Shown: one piece after another, positions 1-10,697 of the stretch
Layout: every line of letters starts with the position of its first letter
Numbering within the stretch: the stretch's first letter is position 1
From: Debaryomyces hansenii CBS767
Lineage: Eukaryota; Ascomycota; Pichiomycetes; Serinales; Debaryomycetaceae
DNA: 64,000 bases
NCBI RefSeq assembly: GCF_000006445.2
Contig: NC_006045.2
Location: forward strand, 1,116,001-1,180,000
Direction of reading: 5' to 3'
Program-made: the position numbers and the translations under genes
The notes under the pieces: generated by a model
The model's input: the letters and a program-made list of their open reading frames with translations, nothing else
Told to the model about the DNA's origin: nothing
Databases searched by the model: none

Positions 1-3000
1 GTGGATAATTCGATAACTTCCAGGCTTGTCGAAAATGATAAGAGAACACTCAATATTGCACCAGAAAATGGCGATAAGACATCCCCAGACTTGAATTTGG
101 AAGGCCAGGAAAATTTACACAATGAAAAGAGATTATTTTCCTTCCTTTTCTCCAAGAAGGTGCCTCCTGTTACAGCACCAGAAGAAAGAACCTTATATCC
201 TTGGAAGACATCTAATCCATTAAATAGAATGATGTTCTCATGGCTTTGGCCAATTCTATTAAAAGGTTATAAAAGAACGTTATTACCGGATGACTTGTGG
301 TATCTTACTGATGACTTAAAAGTTGAGTCTATGCATGAAAGATTCGATGTGAATTTAAACAAAAGGTTAGAGCAAGATAAGGAAAAATATTTAAAAAAGC
401 ATAATAATTTGGATGGTCACACATGGTCGCAGTACAATATTCCATTGGCTTTATTCGATACGTTTAGATTACAGTACGTCATGAGTTGTGTCTTCTTGGG
501 ATTATCATTTGTTTGTCAAGCTTTATCTCCTTTGATTACTAGAAAACTAATTGATTTTGTGCAAAACCTGTACGAAACTAGGATTTTTGGCGTTGATGTG
601 AGTTATAATGAAGGTATTGGATATACTATCGGCGCGGTCGTCTTGATTTTTGTTAATGGTTTATTGTTAAATCATTTTTTCCACAACGCAATGGTAACAG
701 GGGCACAAGCCAAGGCTATTTTGACTAAATCATTACTTTTAAAATCCTTCAATTTGAGTTCAAAGGCAAGAAGTCAATTTTCGATTGGTAAGATAACTTC
801 GTTGATGAGTACTGACTTAGCTAGAATTGATTTAGCAATTGGATTTCAACCTTTGGTCGTTTGTTTTCCTATTCCAGTCATTATAGCTGTTGTATTATTG
901 CTTAAATTTATTGGTGTCACTTCCTTAGCTGGCATTGGTTTATTCATTGTTTCTTTGGTAATTTGTGTATTATTGACTAAAAAATTGTTTACTACTAGAG
1001 AAGAAGTTGTTTTATACACAGACGACAGAATTAGTTTAATGAGAGAAGTTTTGAATAACTTGAAAATTATTAAGTTCTACGCTTGGGAAATGGCTTATAA
1101 AGTTGGTATAACTAAAATCCGTAATAAGGAAATGAAATATTTGTTTACCATTAAAGTCTTGAGAAATTTCGTTACCGCATATGCTGTGACTTTACCAACT
1201 TTGACATCAATGGTTTCATTCACATCTATGTGGGCAAACAACAGCATGAAAAATCCAGGTAAGGTCTTTTCATCATTGTCATTATTTTCTATTTTGGCCC
1301 AAGCTATTATGTTATTACCAATTGCTTTAGCTACAGGTGCCGATGCATTAATTGGCTTCCGTCGTTGCAGAGATTACTTAGTGGCTGAAGAATATGACGA
1401 TGATTTGGAACAAAGATTAGCATCTGACATTGAAAAGAGATATATTGCTGGCGATACTAATTCCGAATTTGAGTTCAAACATGAGTCTTTTGATTTAAGT
1501 GAAGCTGATTCATACAAGAATACAAATATAAATGCAAATGCTATAGAAATAAATCATGCTAATTTTATTTGGGAATCCTTTCACGTCGAAAATTCCAGTA
1601 CATGGGATTTGAATTCCTCTGGAAGTCTGAGCGATAAAGAATCTAAAAGGAAGAAGAAGTCTAAATCCAAGGATGTCAAGTATCAAATTCAGGAAAAAGA
1701 TAGCTTTCAAGAGTCATCAAGGTCGTCTAATGAGACATACTGCGAATCTCCTTCTACAATAGAAGCTAGACAATTTTCAGGTTTGACGGATATCAATTTA
1801 TCTATAAAGCAAAATGAATTTGTTATAATAACTGGTTCAATTGGATCAGGTAAGTCTTCATTATTGGCGGCATTATCCGGATTTATGAAGTTAGAGAATC
1901 CCTCAGTTGGACAAGTGAACATTTATGATGATTTGTTATTGTGTTCGGACCCTTGGATTCAAAATGCCACTGTTAGAGATAATATTACCTTCGGAAAGCC
2001 ATATGATGCTACTAGATATAACAAAGTAATCAGCGCATGTTGCCTAGAAGACGATATAAAATTGCTACCTGCTAGAGATTTAACAGAAATTGGTGAAAGA
2101 GGTATTACATTATCTGGTGGTCAGAAGTCGCGTATTAATTTGGCTAGAGCTTCATATGCGGACGCAAACATTATGTTATTCGATGATGTCTTGTCTGCCG
2201 TTGACGCTAGGGTTGGAAAACACATTGTCAATAATTTATTTAATGGTCTTTTGAAATATAAAACTAGAGTTTTGGCAACTCATCAGTTATCATTAATTCA
2301 AACTGCGGATAAAGTTATCTATTTAAATGGTGACGGAACAATTGATTTCGGAACTTTGAATGAATTACTTGCCAGAAACAATCAATTTAAAAGATTGATT
2401 GAATTCAATACAGACCTTAGTAGAGATAATGAATCTGGAAACAATAATTACAGAGCTTATGAAAATTACAATGATACAGATTATAATAATAATCATGGTT
2501 TCGAAGGAGCAAAGTTAATTAGACAACAGTCGGTTGTTCCCGAATCAAGTGATATAGCAGGTAAAATAATGGGTGATGAAGAAAGAGCAACGAATGCGAT
2601 CTCTTGGGATATCTACAAGAAGTATATTGATTTAGGCTCAGGATTCTTTGGTTGGTCTGCTGGACCTGTATTTATATTCTTGATGACGTTAGCAACATTT
2701 TGCCAACTCTTTACTAATACTTGGTTATCGTATTGGACTGAAAAGAGATTCACAAATATGAGTGATAACGTCTATGTTGCATTATATGTCATGTTTGCAT
2801 TTTTAACTGTTTTCTTTACAGCTATTGAATTTACTATGCTAGCTTATATGAATAACAGATCAGCTAAGTTATTAAATGTTAAAGCGGTTGAAAAGATATT
2901 GCATGCACCAATGAGTTACTTAGATACAAACCCAATGGGTAGAATCTTAAACAGATTTACGAAAGATACTGATTCTTTAGATAATGAAATTGGGGAACAA

Positions 3001-4404
3001 TTAAGATTATTCTTATTTCCATTGGCAACTATTATAGGTATTGTCATTTTATGCATTTGTTACTTACCGTGGTTTGCGATTGCTGTTCCATTTTTGTCAT
3101 TTGCATTCGTTTTCGTAGCAAATTTTTACCAAGGATCTTCAAGAGAAATTAAGAGGTTAGAAGCAGTTCAGAGATCTTTAGTCTACAATAATTTTAACGA
3201 AACCTTATCTGGAATGTCAACAATTAAGGCATACAAAGTCGAAGAAACATTCATTGAGAAAAATGATAGATACCTTAATAAAATGAACGAAGCTTATTAT
3301 GTATCAATTGCTAATCAAAGATGGTTAGGCGTTCATTTGGATATTATTGCTAGTATTTTTGCCTTAATTATTTGTTTATTATGTATCACTGATCAATTCC
3401 ACATCAGTGCTTCTTCAACTGGGTTGTTATTAAGTTACGTTATTCAAATTGTTGGTTTATTATCATTAACTATCAGATCAATGACGCAAGTTGAGAATGA
3501 AATGAACTCAGTTGAAAGATTACATCAATATGCATTTCATTTACCCCAGGAAGCACCGTACAAGAAACTGGAAACCGCTCCACCTGCAGAATGGCCTCCA
3601 TCGGGATATATTCAATTCAATAATGTATCCTTAAAATATAGAGACAATTTACCTACAGTTTTAAAGAACTTAAACTTTAGCGTTTATCCAGGTGAAAAAG
3701 TTGGTATTTGTGGTAGAACTGGTGCTGGTAAATCTTCTATCATGACGGCGTTGTACAGACTTGTAGAATTGAATGAAGGTTCAATTGTCATCGACGGTTT
3801 AAATGTTGCTGATATGGGTTTATATGATTTAAGATCAAAGTTATCTATTATTCCCCAAGATCCTGTCTTATTTCAGGGAACAATAAGAAAGAACTTAGAT
3901 CCATTTAATGAATCAACAGATGAAAAATTATGGGATGCTTTGAGAAGGTCAGGCTTGATTGATGCAAGCCAATTATCTAGGATTAAAAATACTAAATTAG
4001 ACCAACATAGGAACATTGGCTACGAAAGTCTTCATAAATTTCATTTGGATCAATTAGTTGCTGATGATGGAAGTAATTTCTCTTTAGGGGAAAGACAATT
4101 AATTGCATTAGCAAGGGCGTTGGTTCGTAATTCTAAAATTTTAATCTTGGATGAAGCGACCTCATCTGTTGATTATGAAACTGATGCTAAAATTCAAAAG
4201 ACTATTGTAAATGAGTTCAGTCACTGTACGATATTGTGTATTGCTCATAGGTTGAAGACTATTCTTAATTACGATAGAATTTTGGTAATGGACAAAGGTT
4301 CGCTTATAGAAAAAGGCACACCTTATAATTTGTTTACCAATAGGAAGGGTATTTTCAGACAAATGTGTGATAAAACTAATATTATCGACGAAGATTTTCA
4401 GTGA
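1..4404 (+). CDS. YOR1: ABC transporter, Yor1-type multidrug exporter (5' end cut by window)
   Basis: Full-size ABCC/MRP-type ATP-driven exporter, expected in the plasma membrane. The S. cerevisiae ortholog exports oligomycin and other organic anions. Two membrane domains (roughly residues 150-470 and 870-1170) alternate with two nucleotide-binding domains. NBD1 has Walker A GSIGSGKSS at about 612 and signature LSGGQ at 704-708. NBD2 has Walker A GRTGAGKSS at about 1238, signature LGERQ near 1361 and Walker B ILDEATSSVD near 1382. A Ser/Lys-rich insert (about 535-580) precedes NBD1. The frame is open from base 1, which is GTG, so the true ATG probably lies just upstream. The 1467 residues seen are close to the family length of about 1480. 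Family call is secure; the YOR1 assignment within the family is a judgement from similarity. Confidence 0.85.
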   Translation: MDNSITSRLVENDKRTLNIAPENGDKTSPDLNLEGQENLHNEKRLFSFLFSKKVPPVTAPEERTLYPWKTSNPLNRMMFSWLWPILLKGYKRTLLPDDLWYLTDDLKVESMHERFDVNLNKRLEQDKEKYLKKHNNLDGHTWSQYNIPLALFDTFRLQYVMSCVFLGLSFVCQALSPLITRKLIDFVQNLYETRIFGVDVSYNEGIGYTIGAVVLIFVNGLLLNHFFHNAMVTGAQAKAILTKSLLLKSFNLSSKARSQFSIGKITSLMSTDLARIDLAIGFQPLVVCFPIPVIIAVVLLLKFIGVTSLAGIGLFIVSLVICVLLTKKLFTTREEVVLYTDDRISLMREVLNNLKIIKFYAWEMAYKVGITKIRNKEMKYLFTIKVLRNFVTAYAVTLPTLTSMVSFTSMWANNSMKNPGKVFSSLSLFSILAQAIMLLPIALATGADALIGFRRCRDYLVAEEYDDDLEQRLASDIEKRYIAGDTNSEFEFKHESFDLSEADSYKNTNINANAIEINHANFIWESFHVENSSTWDLNSSGSLSDKESKRKKKSKSKDVKYQIQEKDSFQESSRSSNETYCESPSTIEARQFSGLTDINLSIKQNEFVIITGSIGSGKSSLLAALSGFMKLENPSVGQVNIYDDLLLCSDPWIQNATVRDNITFGKPYDATRYNKVISACCLEDDIKLLPARDLTEIGERGITLSGGQKSRINLARASYADANIMLFDDVLSAVDARVGKHIVNNLFNGLLKYKTRVLATHQLSLIQTADKVIYLNGDGTIDFGTLNELLARNNQFKRLIEFNTDLSRDNESGNNNYRAYENYNDTDYNNNHGFEGAKLIRQQSVVPESSDIAGKIMGDEERATNAISWDIYKKYIDLGSGFFGWSAGPVFIFLMTLATFCQLFTNTWLSYWTEKRFTNMSDNVYVALYVMFAFLTVFFTAIEFTMLAYMNNRSAKLLNVKAVEKILHAPMSYLDTNPMGRILNRFTKDTDSLDNEIGEQLRLFLFPLATIIGIVILCICYLPWFAIAVPFLSFAFVFVANFYQGSSREIKRLEAVQRSLVYNNFNETLSGMSTIKAYKVEETFIEKNDRYLNKMNEAYYVSIANQRWLGVHLDIIASIFALIICLLCITDQFHISASSTGLLLSYVIQIVGLLSLTIRSMTQVENEMNSVERLHQYAFHLPQEAPYKKLETAPPAEWPPSGYIQFNNVSLKYRDNLPTVLKNLNFSVYPGEKVGICGRTGAGKSSIMTALYRLVELNEGSIVIDGLNVADMGLYDLRSKLSIIPQDPVLFQGTIRKNLDPFNESTDEKLWDALRRSGLIDASQLSRIKNTKLDQHRNIGYESLHKFHLDQLVADDGSNFSLGERQLIALARALVRNSKILILDEATSSVDYETDAKIQKTIVNEFSHCTILCIAHRLKTILNYDRILVMDKGSLIEKGTPYNLFTNRKGIFRQMCDKTNIIDEDFQ

Positions 4405-4654
4405 ATATCTTTCCTAAACTATTTATGAATTCGTTTGTATATTAGAAATATTTATGACTTAGACACTTTTTGATTAAAAGTTTAATAAAATATTTACCAA
4501 ATAATTATCTCCAAAAAAATTTATATCTGACAAAAATATATCTTGTTAGAACAAAATTTTCATTCAAGTTATTCAATTGGTAAGATGTAGTGTAGATTTA
4601 TACCATATATATGGAATGTGCTATTGAAATTTAATTGAATATATAAAAAATGAA

Positions 4655-6241
4655 TTAAATCTTATGAGTTATGTAAAATAATAGATAGGCATTGGCTTTT
4701 ACAACTTCTTCTTGAGATATTAATGAAATGACACTATCATCAAATTTAAGCCATTGGCCATTGCCGTTTTTAATGATTACTATATAGTGACCTGTATTGA
4801 CAGACCCGATATGGCAAACTAATGCAAACAATTCAAATATTTTATCACCATCGAGTTCTGGTGACATTGAGGCCGAAGTATATTTGGTGATATTCAAAAA
4901 TAGAGGGATATCTATTGGAATTTCAATTTTAGAAAACGTATCATTATGCAAATTATGTTTGAATCTCTTTAGTTGAATTGAGAGAACAGGTGGAATCTTC
5001 TTGATCCTTAAAGACTTTTTGGCTCTTGATCGATTATCACAATGTTGGCACTTATACATCACATCTAGCTTCTCTTCTTTTGTAAATAAATCAAGGCAGT
5101 CATATAGATTAAGGAGATGGTCGCTCCTTTTCATATGGTCAATTTCCAAAGACAAGTCAATCATAGGATCTGTCGTCCTTGTTGTGGAATTGCATTCAGC
5201 ACATATTATCGAACTTTCCAATTGTCCAGAAAATGTTGTATGAGTTATACATTTGCAATGATCATGATCAAATTTTTTGTTTGACACTCTAAGGTAATCT
5301 TGGTGGAATTCATTTAGTAGAAATTGCCAAAATTCATGAGCGTCCTGTTCTTGTGATCCTGCTAGCGATTTCTTCTTGAACCACGATGTCATTAACAAGT
5401 TAGTCATTCCGAATCCTTCTGTATCATCTGAAGTAAAAAAATTTTTGAAAATATTATCAATGCTACAAGTAATACATGCATTCTGTTCAGTGATGACACC
5501 ATTGGTGCTGTAATCATAATTATGTTCACAATTAAAATAATGCAAATCATTATTAAAAAATTGATACTTGATGATTGGGTTATGAATTAATGTTTGCAAT
5601 ATGCAACTCATAAAACAGGTAGACCCAAGGTTGATAAAACCCTTTAGACCACTAACAGCTTTGACAGTAGGATTATTATAATTGTCGTCGATATTTTCCT
5701 CATCAAATAATGTAGAACTTGAACCCGTCAACATGCCAATTCGGATTTTTTCCAACTCTAGGTCATTAATATAATCGCCACACAGAAAGCAGTAGAGCAA
5801 CCCATTATGCGAATCAATAGCAAATAAATGTTGGTTCATTTTGTAGTGAACATGAGCATGATTATGATGACTACAGCATCCCACATGAGGACACTGTAAA
5901 CAAATGAAATTATGATGGAAATTATTTAGTGAACATTCTGTGCATCTCAAAGACTTAGACTTCAACTCGACTAGTTTGTTATTTGAGACTACTGCACCAT
6001 CCTTCTTCTGAGTGTATATATTATCCTTCGATATAGACTGGGAAATATAGACAGCTTGTCTATACGTAATGAATACATTTTCTTTTGCCTTAGATTCAAG
6101 GACTGATTTAATGTGTGAACATGGTTTCATACTTGAAAAGTTATCTGGCGGAGGGGTTTGCTCTTGGACTTGTGAATCTGTTTGACTTGATAGTGGTAAA
6201 GTTTTACCATTTGAAGATGGTGTAGTTTTCCTAGACAACAT
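4655..6241 (-). CDS. UBP8: Ubiquitin-specific protease Ubp8, SAGA deubiquitinase
   Basis: Cysteine protease expected to remove ubiquitin from histone H2B as the catalytic subunit of the SAGA deubiquitination module. The N-terminal part is a ZnF-UBP finger rich in Cys/His (C41, H43, C100, C103, C114, C117, C122 and the His cluster after it, C151, C154). The USP fold follows, with the Cys box GSTCF (catalytic C209), paired CxxC zinc ligands, and the His box NTGHY (H485) followed by WLKFDD. The 528 aa are somewhat longer than S. cerevisiae Ubp8 (471), mostly because of a Ser/Thr-rich N-terminus of about 40 residues. The start is the first ATG. The gene is tail to tail with YOR1. Confidence 0.93.
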   Translation of the reverse strand: MLSRKTTPSSNGKTLPLSSQTDSQVQEQTPPPDNFSSMKPCSHIKSVLESKAKENVFITYRQAVYISQSISKDNIYTQKKDGAVVSNNKLVELKSKSLRCTECSLNNFHHNFICLQCPHVGCCSHHNHAHVHYKMNQHLFAIDSHNGLLYCFLCGDYINDLELEKIRIGMLTGSSSTLFDEENIDDNYNNPTVKAVSGLKGFINLGSTCFMSCILQTLIHNPIIKYQFFNNDLHYFNCEHNYDYSTNGVITEQNACITCSIDNIFKNFFTSDDTEGFGMTNLLMTSWFKKKSLAGSQEQDAHEFWQFLLNEFHQDYLRVSNKKFDHDHCKCITHTTFSGQLESSIICAECNSTTRTTDPMIDLSLEIDHMKRSDHLLNLYDCLDLFTKEEKLDVMYKCQHCDNRSRAKKSLRIKKIPPVLSIQLKRFKHNLHNDTFSKIEIPIDIPLFLNITKYTSASMSPELDGDKIFELFALVCHIGSVNTGHYIVIIKNGNGQWLKFDDSVISLISQEEVVKANAYLLFYITHKI

Positions 6242-6665
6242 CCAAATCTTGTTTATTAATCTTCTCTTGGTGCTATGATTTAATACAACTATAATAAGAA
6301 CAAAGCTTGCTTTACCACCACTTATTGAGGTGATGTATGATGAATAATTGAAATAAGACTTGATAAGATCTATTGTTCAAACACCCCCCGTAGTCGCTAT
6401 ACTCTCAACTATAATAGTATAGGGTAATAACTTGAAAGTATGATCTTTCTAAATTCGGAAGAGCTATCAAACTTTTTGATCTGTTCACATGAGACAATCT
6501 GAGAATTTTCCTATCACTAAAATATTCTAAGAGAAGATCTAGGAACATTTACGAATATTATCGGGGAATATCAAGTCTACAATAGTGAAGTATGTAAGTC
6601 TATACCGGAAGTTATTCTATTTGTTTCATTCTTAAGTATATATACAGCGAGTGGTGGAGTGGTGG
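6242..6665. other. Intergenic, UBP8 upstream region
   Basis: About 420 bp between the UBP8 start and the PLP2 stop, both genes on the minus strand. It must hold the UBP8 promoter and the PLP2 terminator. I saw no ORF or RNA gene. One 7-bp inverted repeat, CTATACT/AGTATAG, lies at 6397-6403 and 6416-6422. Confidence 0.5.
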
Positions 6666-7421
6666 CTAATCATAAAAATCATCTTCATCGTCGGCCGTAG
6701 TTTCATTTCTTACGGATTTTTTCATGAATCTTAACCTTTTCTCTTCTTCAATATCTTCGTCTTCCTGGTTTATTAATAATCGCTTGTCGTTAATATCGGC
6801 AGCTTTAATATCCACCAAGACCCGTTCCAAATCCCTTATTTTTGTATCGTTACCACCTAATCGGGTCAACGTCACGTATTGCTTGATCACGTCCTTATTA
6901 TGATAGATGATTAAGGTGGGACAGTTGGATTCAGGGTAGTTTTCAATACATCTGTTAGCAGGGATATCGCAGAACTTAATCTCGGGGAACTTAAAAGCCA
7001 ATGATGTCATCAATGATGATAATAATCTACTCTGAAGACTCGACTGTAATGACATATGCAAAAATACAAAACACTCGGCAGATGCAAGTGTAACCTCCTG
7101 TTCGTATTCATTTTTGGCTATTGGAAACACAGATCCAAACTTCTGTTTCTCGCTTAGTTTCTTGATTTCTTCCATTCTTTTGCTTTTATAGAAATTCAAG
7201 AACTCTTCATCTTCATCATCCTCCAACTCGTCTAATTCGTCCATATCTTTGCTTTCTAATCTGTTTTCATGCTGCTTCTTGACAGCTTCTTCCAAGGCTG
7301 CTTCTAATTCTTCAGTCGGTGACGGTGGTCTTTCGGGGATAATACCCTTATCTCTCAAGATATCATTCCATTCGGTGTCTTCTGTCGGATCAACTTCAAC
7401 GGGGACCTTGAAATCGTTCAT
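6666..7421 (-). CDS. PLP2: Phosducin-like protein Plp2 (CCT co-chaperone)
   Basis: Cytosolic phosducin-like protein. The S. cerevisiae ortholog is essential and helps the CCT/TRiC chaperonin fold actin and tubulin. The N-terminus has the family block EWNDILRDKGIIPERPPSP, then an acidic helical segment (about 55-75). A thioredoxin-like domain follows from about 85, carrying the conserved string IPANRCIENYPESNCPTLI. The C-terminus is very acidic (DDEDDFYD), as in the family. The 251 aa are slightly shorter than yeast Plp2 (286). Starts at ATG. It lies 287 bp beyond the CYC1 ATG on the same strand as CYC1's stop side, in tandem with CYC1. Confidence 0.93.
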   Translation of the reverse strand: MNDFKVPVEVDPTEDTEWNDILRDKGIIPERPPSPTEELEAALEEAVKKQHENRLESKDMDELDELEDDEDEEFLNFYKSKRMEEIKKLSEKQKFGSVFPIAKNEYEQEVTLASAECFVFLHMSLQSSLQSRLLSSLMTSLAFKFPEIKFCDIPANRCIENYPESNCPTLIIYHNKDVIKQYVTLTRLGGNDTKIRDLERVLVDIKAADINDKRLLINQEDEDIEEEKRLRFMKKSVRNETTADDEDDFYD

Positions 7422-7708
7422 TCTGCCCGTAATCGTGTATATCTTTAGTCGTCTGTTGATGGCGGTAATAAGTGTTGGCGAATGTTTTCATCCATATCGA
7501 GTCACGTGCACAAATTTCATTTCTGCTGCCCGATCCTACATCAGTATCAGCCACTAACAGAGAGTTTTCTACAGCAAGTATTGTAATCTAACGTTGGTAA
7601 ATAATATTCATGTATATACAGATTAGTGTAAATAGTTGAATTCGATGCTCTTGAAACAAAATTTGTACAATCACTACGAGTACAACTTTTCAACATCTAA
7701 TAAATAGC

Positions 7709-8041
7709 TTATTTGGTAGCCTTGACCAAGTAAGAAATCAAGTCGTTTCTGTCCTTGGCTTTCTTTAAACCACCAAAGGCCATCTTGGTACCTGGGATAT
7801 ATTTCTTTGGGTTTTCCAAGTAGTCGGACAAGTTTTGTTCACTCCATTCGACACCCTTCTTCTTGTTAGCATCAGTGTATGAGAAACCTTGGGCTTGACC
7901 AGAGGTTCTACCGACAACACCGTGTAAGTTTGGACCAACCTTGTGTGGACCACCTTCTTCAACGGTGTGACATTGTAAACATCTAGTTTTGAATAAGTTA
8001 GCACCCTTCTTTTCGGAACCTTTTTCGTATGGAGCTGGCAT
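7709..8041 (-). CDS. CYC1: Cytochrome c
   Basis: Mitochondrial intermembrane-space electron carrier between complex III and complex IV. The 110 residues show the heme-attachment motif CLQCH (21-25), axial ligand Met in PGTKMAFGG (M87), and the full conserved core from [14 protein letters not shown] to [13 protein letters not shown]. Typical yeast length with a short N-terminal extension [13 protein letters not shown]. The codon choice looks like that of a strongly expressed gene. The minus-strand upstream region has CCAAT boxes and TATA elements. A 143-codon overlapping frame starting at 8196 is a shadow. Confidence 0.97.
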   Translation of the reverse strand: MPAPYEKGSEKKGANLFKTRCLQCHTVEEGGPHKVGPNLHGVVGRTSGQAQGFSYTDANKKKGVEWSEQNLSDYLENPKKYIPGTKMAFGGLKKAKDRNDLISYLVKATK

Positions 8042-8639
8042 TTTATATGTTTATGAATTGGTTTTAAATATAAAGAATTAATATATTTATAATGAGAAAA
8101 TTCAACTAGTTGTGAATTAAGCCAAACAATCTTCCTTTTATATATGTACCAATCAAGGTGAAAAATTCTCATAATTGTTAACGAATGCAATATCATTGGC
8201 TACATTTATATACAGGATGTCGGTATTTATAACTTCTACCTGAAATTCTTCCCTGATTTTCGTCCCTAGTCATATACGTGGCTGGTCCTGACGATTCACG
8301 CTATAGATACAACATTACCCATCTTAATATGGTAGGCTACTTAGATGGTATTCGAATAGTAATATGCTGATGAATATTTTTGAGGTTGCGACAAAGCGTG
8401 CCAGCCGGAAGAAACCGAAGGACTAATGGATTTTTTGCTTTTTGCACCCGTTAGTCTGTCATCCGTCAAAGTAGATACAAAAACGAACTGTCGTTACATA
8501 GAGTAGCTTAATGTCCATGCATGGAACATACACATGATTGGGGCGACGTTAACCAACAAAGGAGCAGCAAAGCTAATTGCGAACAATGCTAGGCATGATC
8601 GTTACATTTTTTTCCACCGATAAATCCGAGGGAATAAAA
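8042..8639 (-). promoter_or_regulatory. CYC1 upstream region with CCAAT boxes and TATA
   Basis: Roughly 600 bp between CYC1 and the 3' end of CWC22. Read on the minus strand it has CCAAT at 8195-8199 and 8537-8541 (plus strand ATTGG), candidate HAP2/3/4/5 sites, which are the classic respiratory activation sites of yeast CYC1. TATATAAA lies at 8205-8212 and another TATA-like run around 8137-8146, about 100 bp from the ATG. The motifs are seen directly; their function is inferred from the CYC1 precedent. Confidence 0.45.
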
Positions 8640-10553
8640 TTAATTTGGTTTGAATCGCTTTGAACCTGTAGGTAAACGGCTAGGTGATCGCGAAAAGGAC
8701 TCGCCTCTACTTCTGCTGGTGCTCCTACTTCTGGAGAAACTCTTACTTCTGTCGCGGGACATTGTACGACCTCTCGAGCCAGTTCTCGAACGACTTCTAG
8801 AGCGACTTCTAGAGCGACTTCTGGAGCGACTATAACTGCCCGAACTTCGAGAATAGCTTCGACTTCTTGAGTAACTCGAACTTCCACTCCTGGAGCTTCC
8901 AGAAACACTGCGACTTCGTCCTCTTTCTTCTGGAGGTAGGTTCTTCAAAACGTCTCTCATCTCCTCGGTCAATATCCCAAGGCCAATTGCCGTAAAAAAG
9001 TTGATAGAAAACCTAATATCTTCAGCATTCCTGTATGTGACGCCTTGTCTCGGAAACAAACCGTTGGTTTCCTGTCTGATTAAATCGTCATCGAGCCTTT
9101 CCTGTAAGCCCTTTATTCCGATCTCTTCTATCATTTCCTGAAATATAAATTTGATGAAGATTCTGCTTGCAGAATTAGTCTCTTCTTCTGTTAACCTGAT
9201 CACATTCCAGCTTCTTTCTATAGCTAATTTGTCCAGGGCAAACAAATGGCCGAAAAATTTCCCTATATTCCGCAATGAGTTCGTTTCGAACTGGTGGATT
9301 GTGCTGTAATACTTTTTAAATGTATCAATAAAAATCGTATGCCACAGTTTATTCATAGAACATAATTTTTCACCAATTACACCATAGTACTTCGAGTATG
9401 TTTTCTCTTGAGAGCAACATTTTATAATCATGTCCACCAATATTTCGTTATTCTTGTACTTTTCTTCATTAGATTTTTTGAAGTTTAGTTTTATTAACTT
9501 GTGGACAGCTTCATCAGACGACATACTTGACATGACTGTTAAATACACAGTTTTTTGGTAATTGAGTAAATTTGATTCAGTCATATCTTTGATTTCAAGA
9601 ATTTCTTTGTTGTCTTCTTCACTTTCTTCGGCTTCACTTTCATCATCCTCTTCATCACTGTCACCCAAAATGTCTTTTCGCACATTATCGTACAACTTCT
9701 CATTCTCATCGTATTGTTCGTCAAATTGAAATATGTTTAGTTGGTCATTCGATTTCACCTTTGCATCTAATTCGAGTAAATGCGTTTCTTGATCATCAAG
9801 ATCCACTAAATCTAATTCCTTCCTAATTATTGGATACTCGGAATATCCATTCTTTCTCGTCTTGAATAGGTTTTCAATTAGGAATTGACTTCTATCATTT
9901 ATATCTTCATTCTCGTGTAGTATACTTCTTAACCTATTAAATATCATGTTGTTTGCAGCTACCGAGTTTTCTTGTAAGTACTTACCAACTTGATTCATTA
10001 TCTCGACACATATTTCTATAGAATCGTTTGTGGGATTTTCAAGCAATAGCTGAAGGATTTGTAATATTAATATTTCGCTGCAAACTCTCTGATTAATAAG
10101 ATGAACTATGAAAATTGCAGATGAAATACAATTCTTCTTGTTCTTGATATAATTTTTTCGAAATTGTAGTAACAAACGGTTTAGTATCAATTCACCTACT
10201 TCAGGGATTTTCGAATTTAACACTGCTATTAAGGATGCATATATTGGAGTAAATATCAAGTCAGTTAATTGTGCCTTCATTATTGATCGTATCAACAAAC
10301 CTTTTCCCCTTTGTAAATTCAACTTAAATAACTCTACCACTATTTCACGTATATTTGATACGTTACATTTATTCACTTGTCTGTTAATTGCTCGCTTTAA
10401 TTGTTCCCATTGTAACACTTGGTACTCTTCAGTTGTAGATTCTGATGAATTGTTTATCTTTGTTTGTAGCGCTTTCAATTTCGCTGGAGGAACATATTTG
10501 CCACTTGATTTCAAGTCAAGTAGTTCTTTATATTCAGCCGAATTATTTGACAT
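8640..10553 (-). CDS. CWC22: Pre-mRNA splicing factor Cwc22 with an RS-rich tail
   Basis: Spliceosome component that, in the family, binds the DEAH helicase Prp2 and aids catalytic activation. The N-terminal half (about 45-260) is helical and MIF4G-like, with WEQLKRAINRQVNKCNVSNI. An acidic linker (about 290-320) leads to an MA3-like domain (about 335-450). The conserved block ending NFFTAIGLGILTEEMRDVLK comes next, matching the Cwc22 C-terminal core. The last 90 or so residues are almost pure Arg-Ser dipeptides. Starts at ATG, 144 bp from the divergent PPR-like gene. Antisense frames across the RS tail are low-complexity shadows. Confidence 0.9.
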   Translation of the reverse strand: MSNNSAEYKELLDLKSSGKYVPPAKLKALQTKINNSSESTTEEYQVLQWEQLKRAINRQVNKCNVSNIREIVVELFKLNLQRGKGLLIRSIMKAQLTDLIFTPIYASLIAVLNSKIPEVGELILNRLLLQFRKNYIKNKKNCISSAIFIVHLINQRVCSEILILQILQLLLENPTNDSIEICVEIMNQVGKYLQENSVAANNMIFNRLRSILHENEDINDRSQFLIENLFKTRKNGYSEYPIIRKELDLVDLDDQETHLLELDAKVKSNDQLNIFQFDEQYDENEKLYDNVRKDILGDSDEEDDESEAEESEEDNKEILEIKDMTESNLLNYQKTVYLTVMSSMSSDEAVHKLIKLNFKKSNEEKYKNNEILVDMIIKCCSQEKTYSKYYGVIGEKLCSMNKLWHTIFIDTFKKYYSTIHQFETNSLRNIGKFFGHLFALDKLAIERSWNVIRLTEEETNSASRIFIKFIFQEMIEEIGIKGLQERLDDDLIRQETNGLFPRQGVTYRNAEDIRFSINFFTAIGLGILTEEMRDVLKNLPPEERGRSRSVSGSSRSGSSSYSRSRSYSRSSGSYSRSRSRSRSRSRSRSRTGSRGRTMSRDRSKSFSRSRSTSRSRGESFSRSPSRLPTGSKRFKPN

Positions 10554-10697
10554 GCCTAAAGATGATTATTTGTGTTGGAATATGAAAAATTATGTATTGA
10601 TAAGTTCATTTTGAGATGATCATTGAAAAAGCGCACTCAAAAATATTCATCTGTTTGAAACTTCTAAGAAAGACGTCAACAAGCTATTAGAAATCGA

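Noticed and set aside
7765..8196. 143-codon frame overlapping CYC1
   Set aside because: It lies over the real cytochrome c gene in another frame of the same strand; product has no family features.
8573..8908. Frames over the CWC22 RS tail on both strands
   Set aside because: Low-complexity shadows of the Arg-Ser codons.
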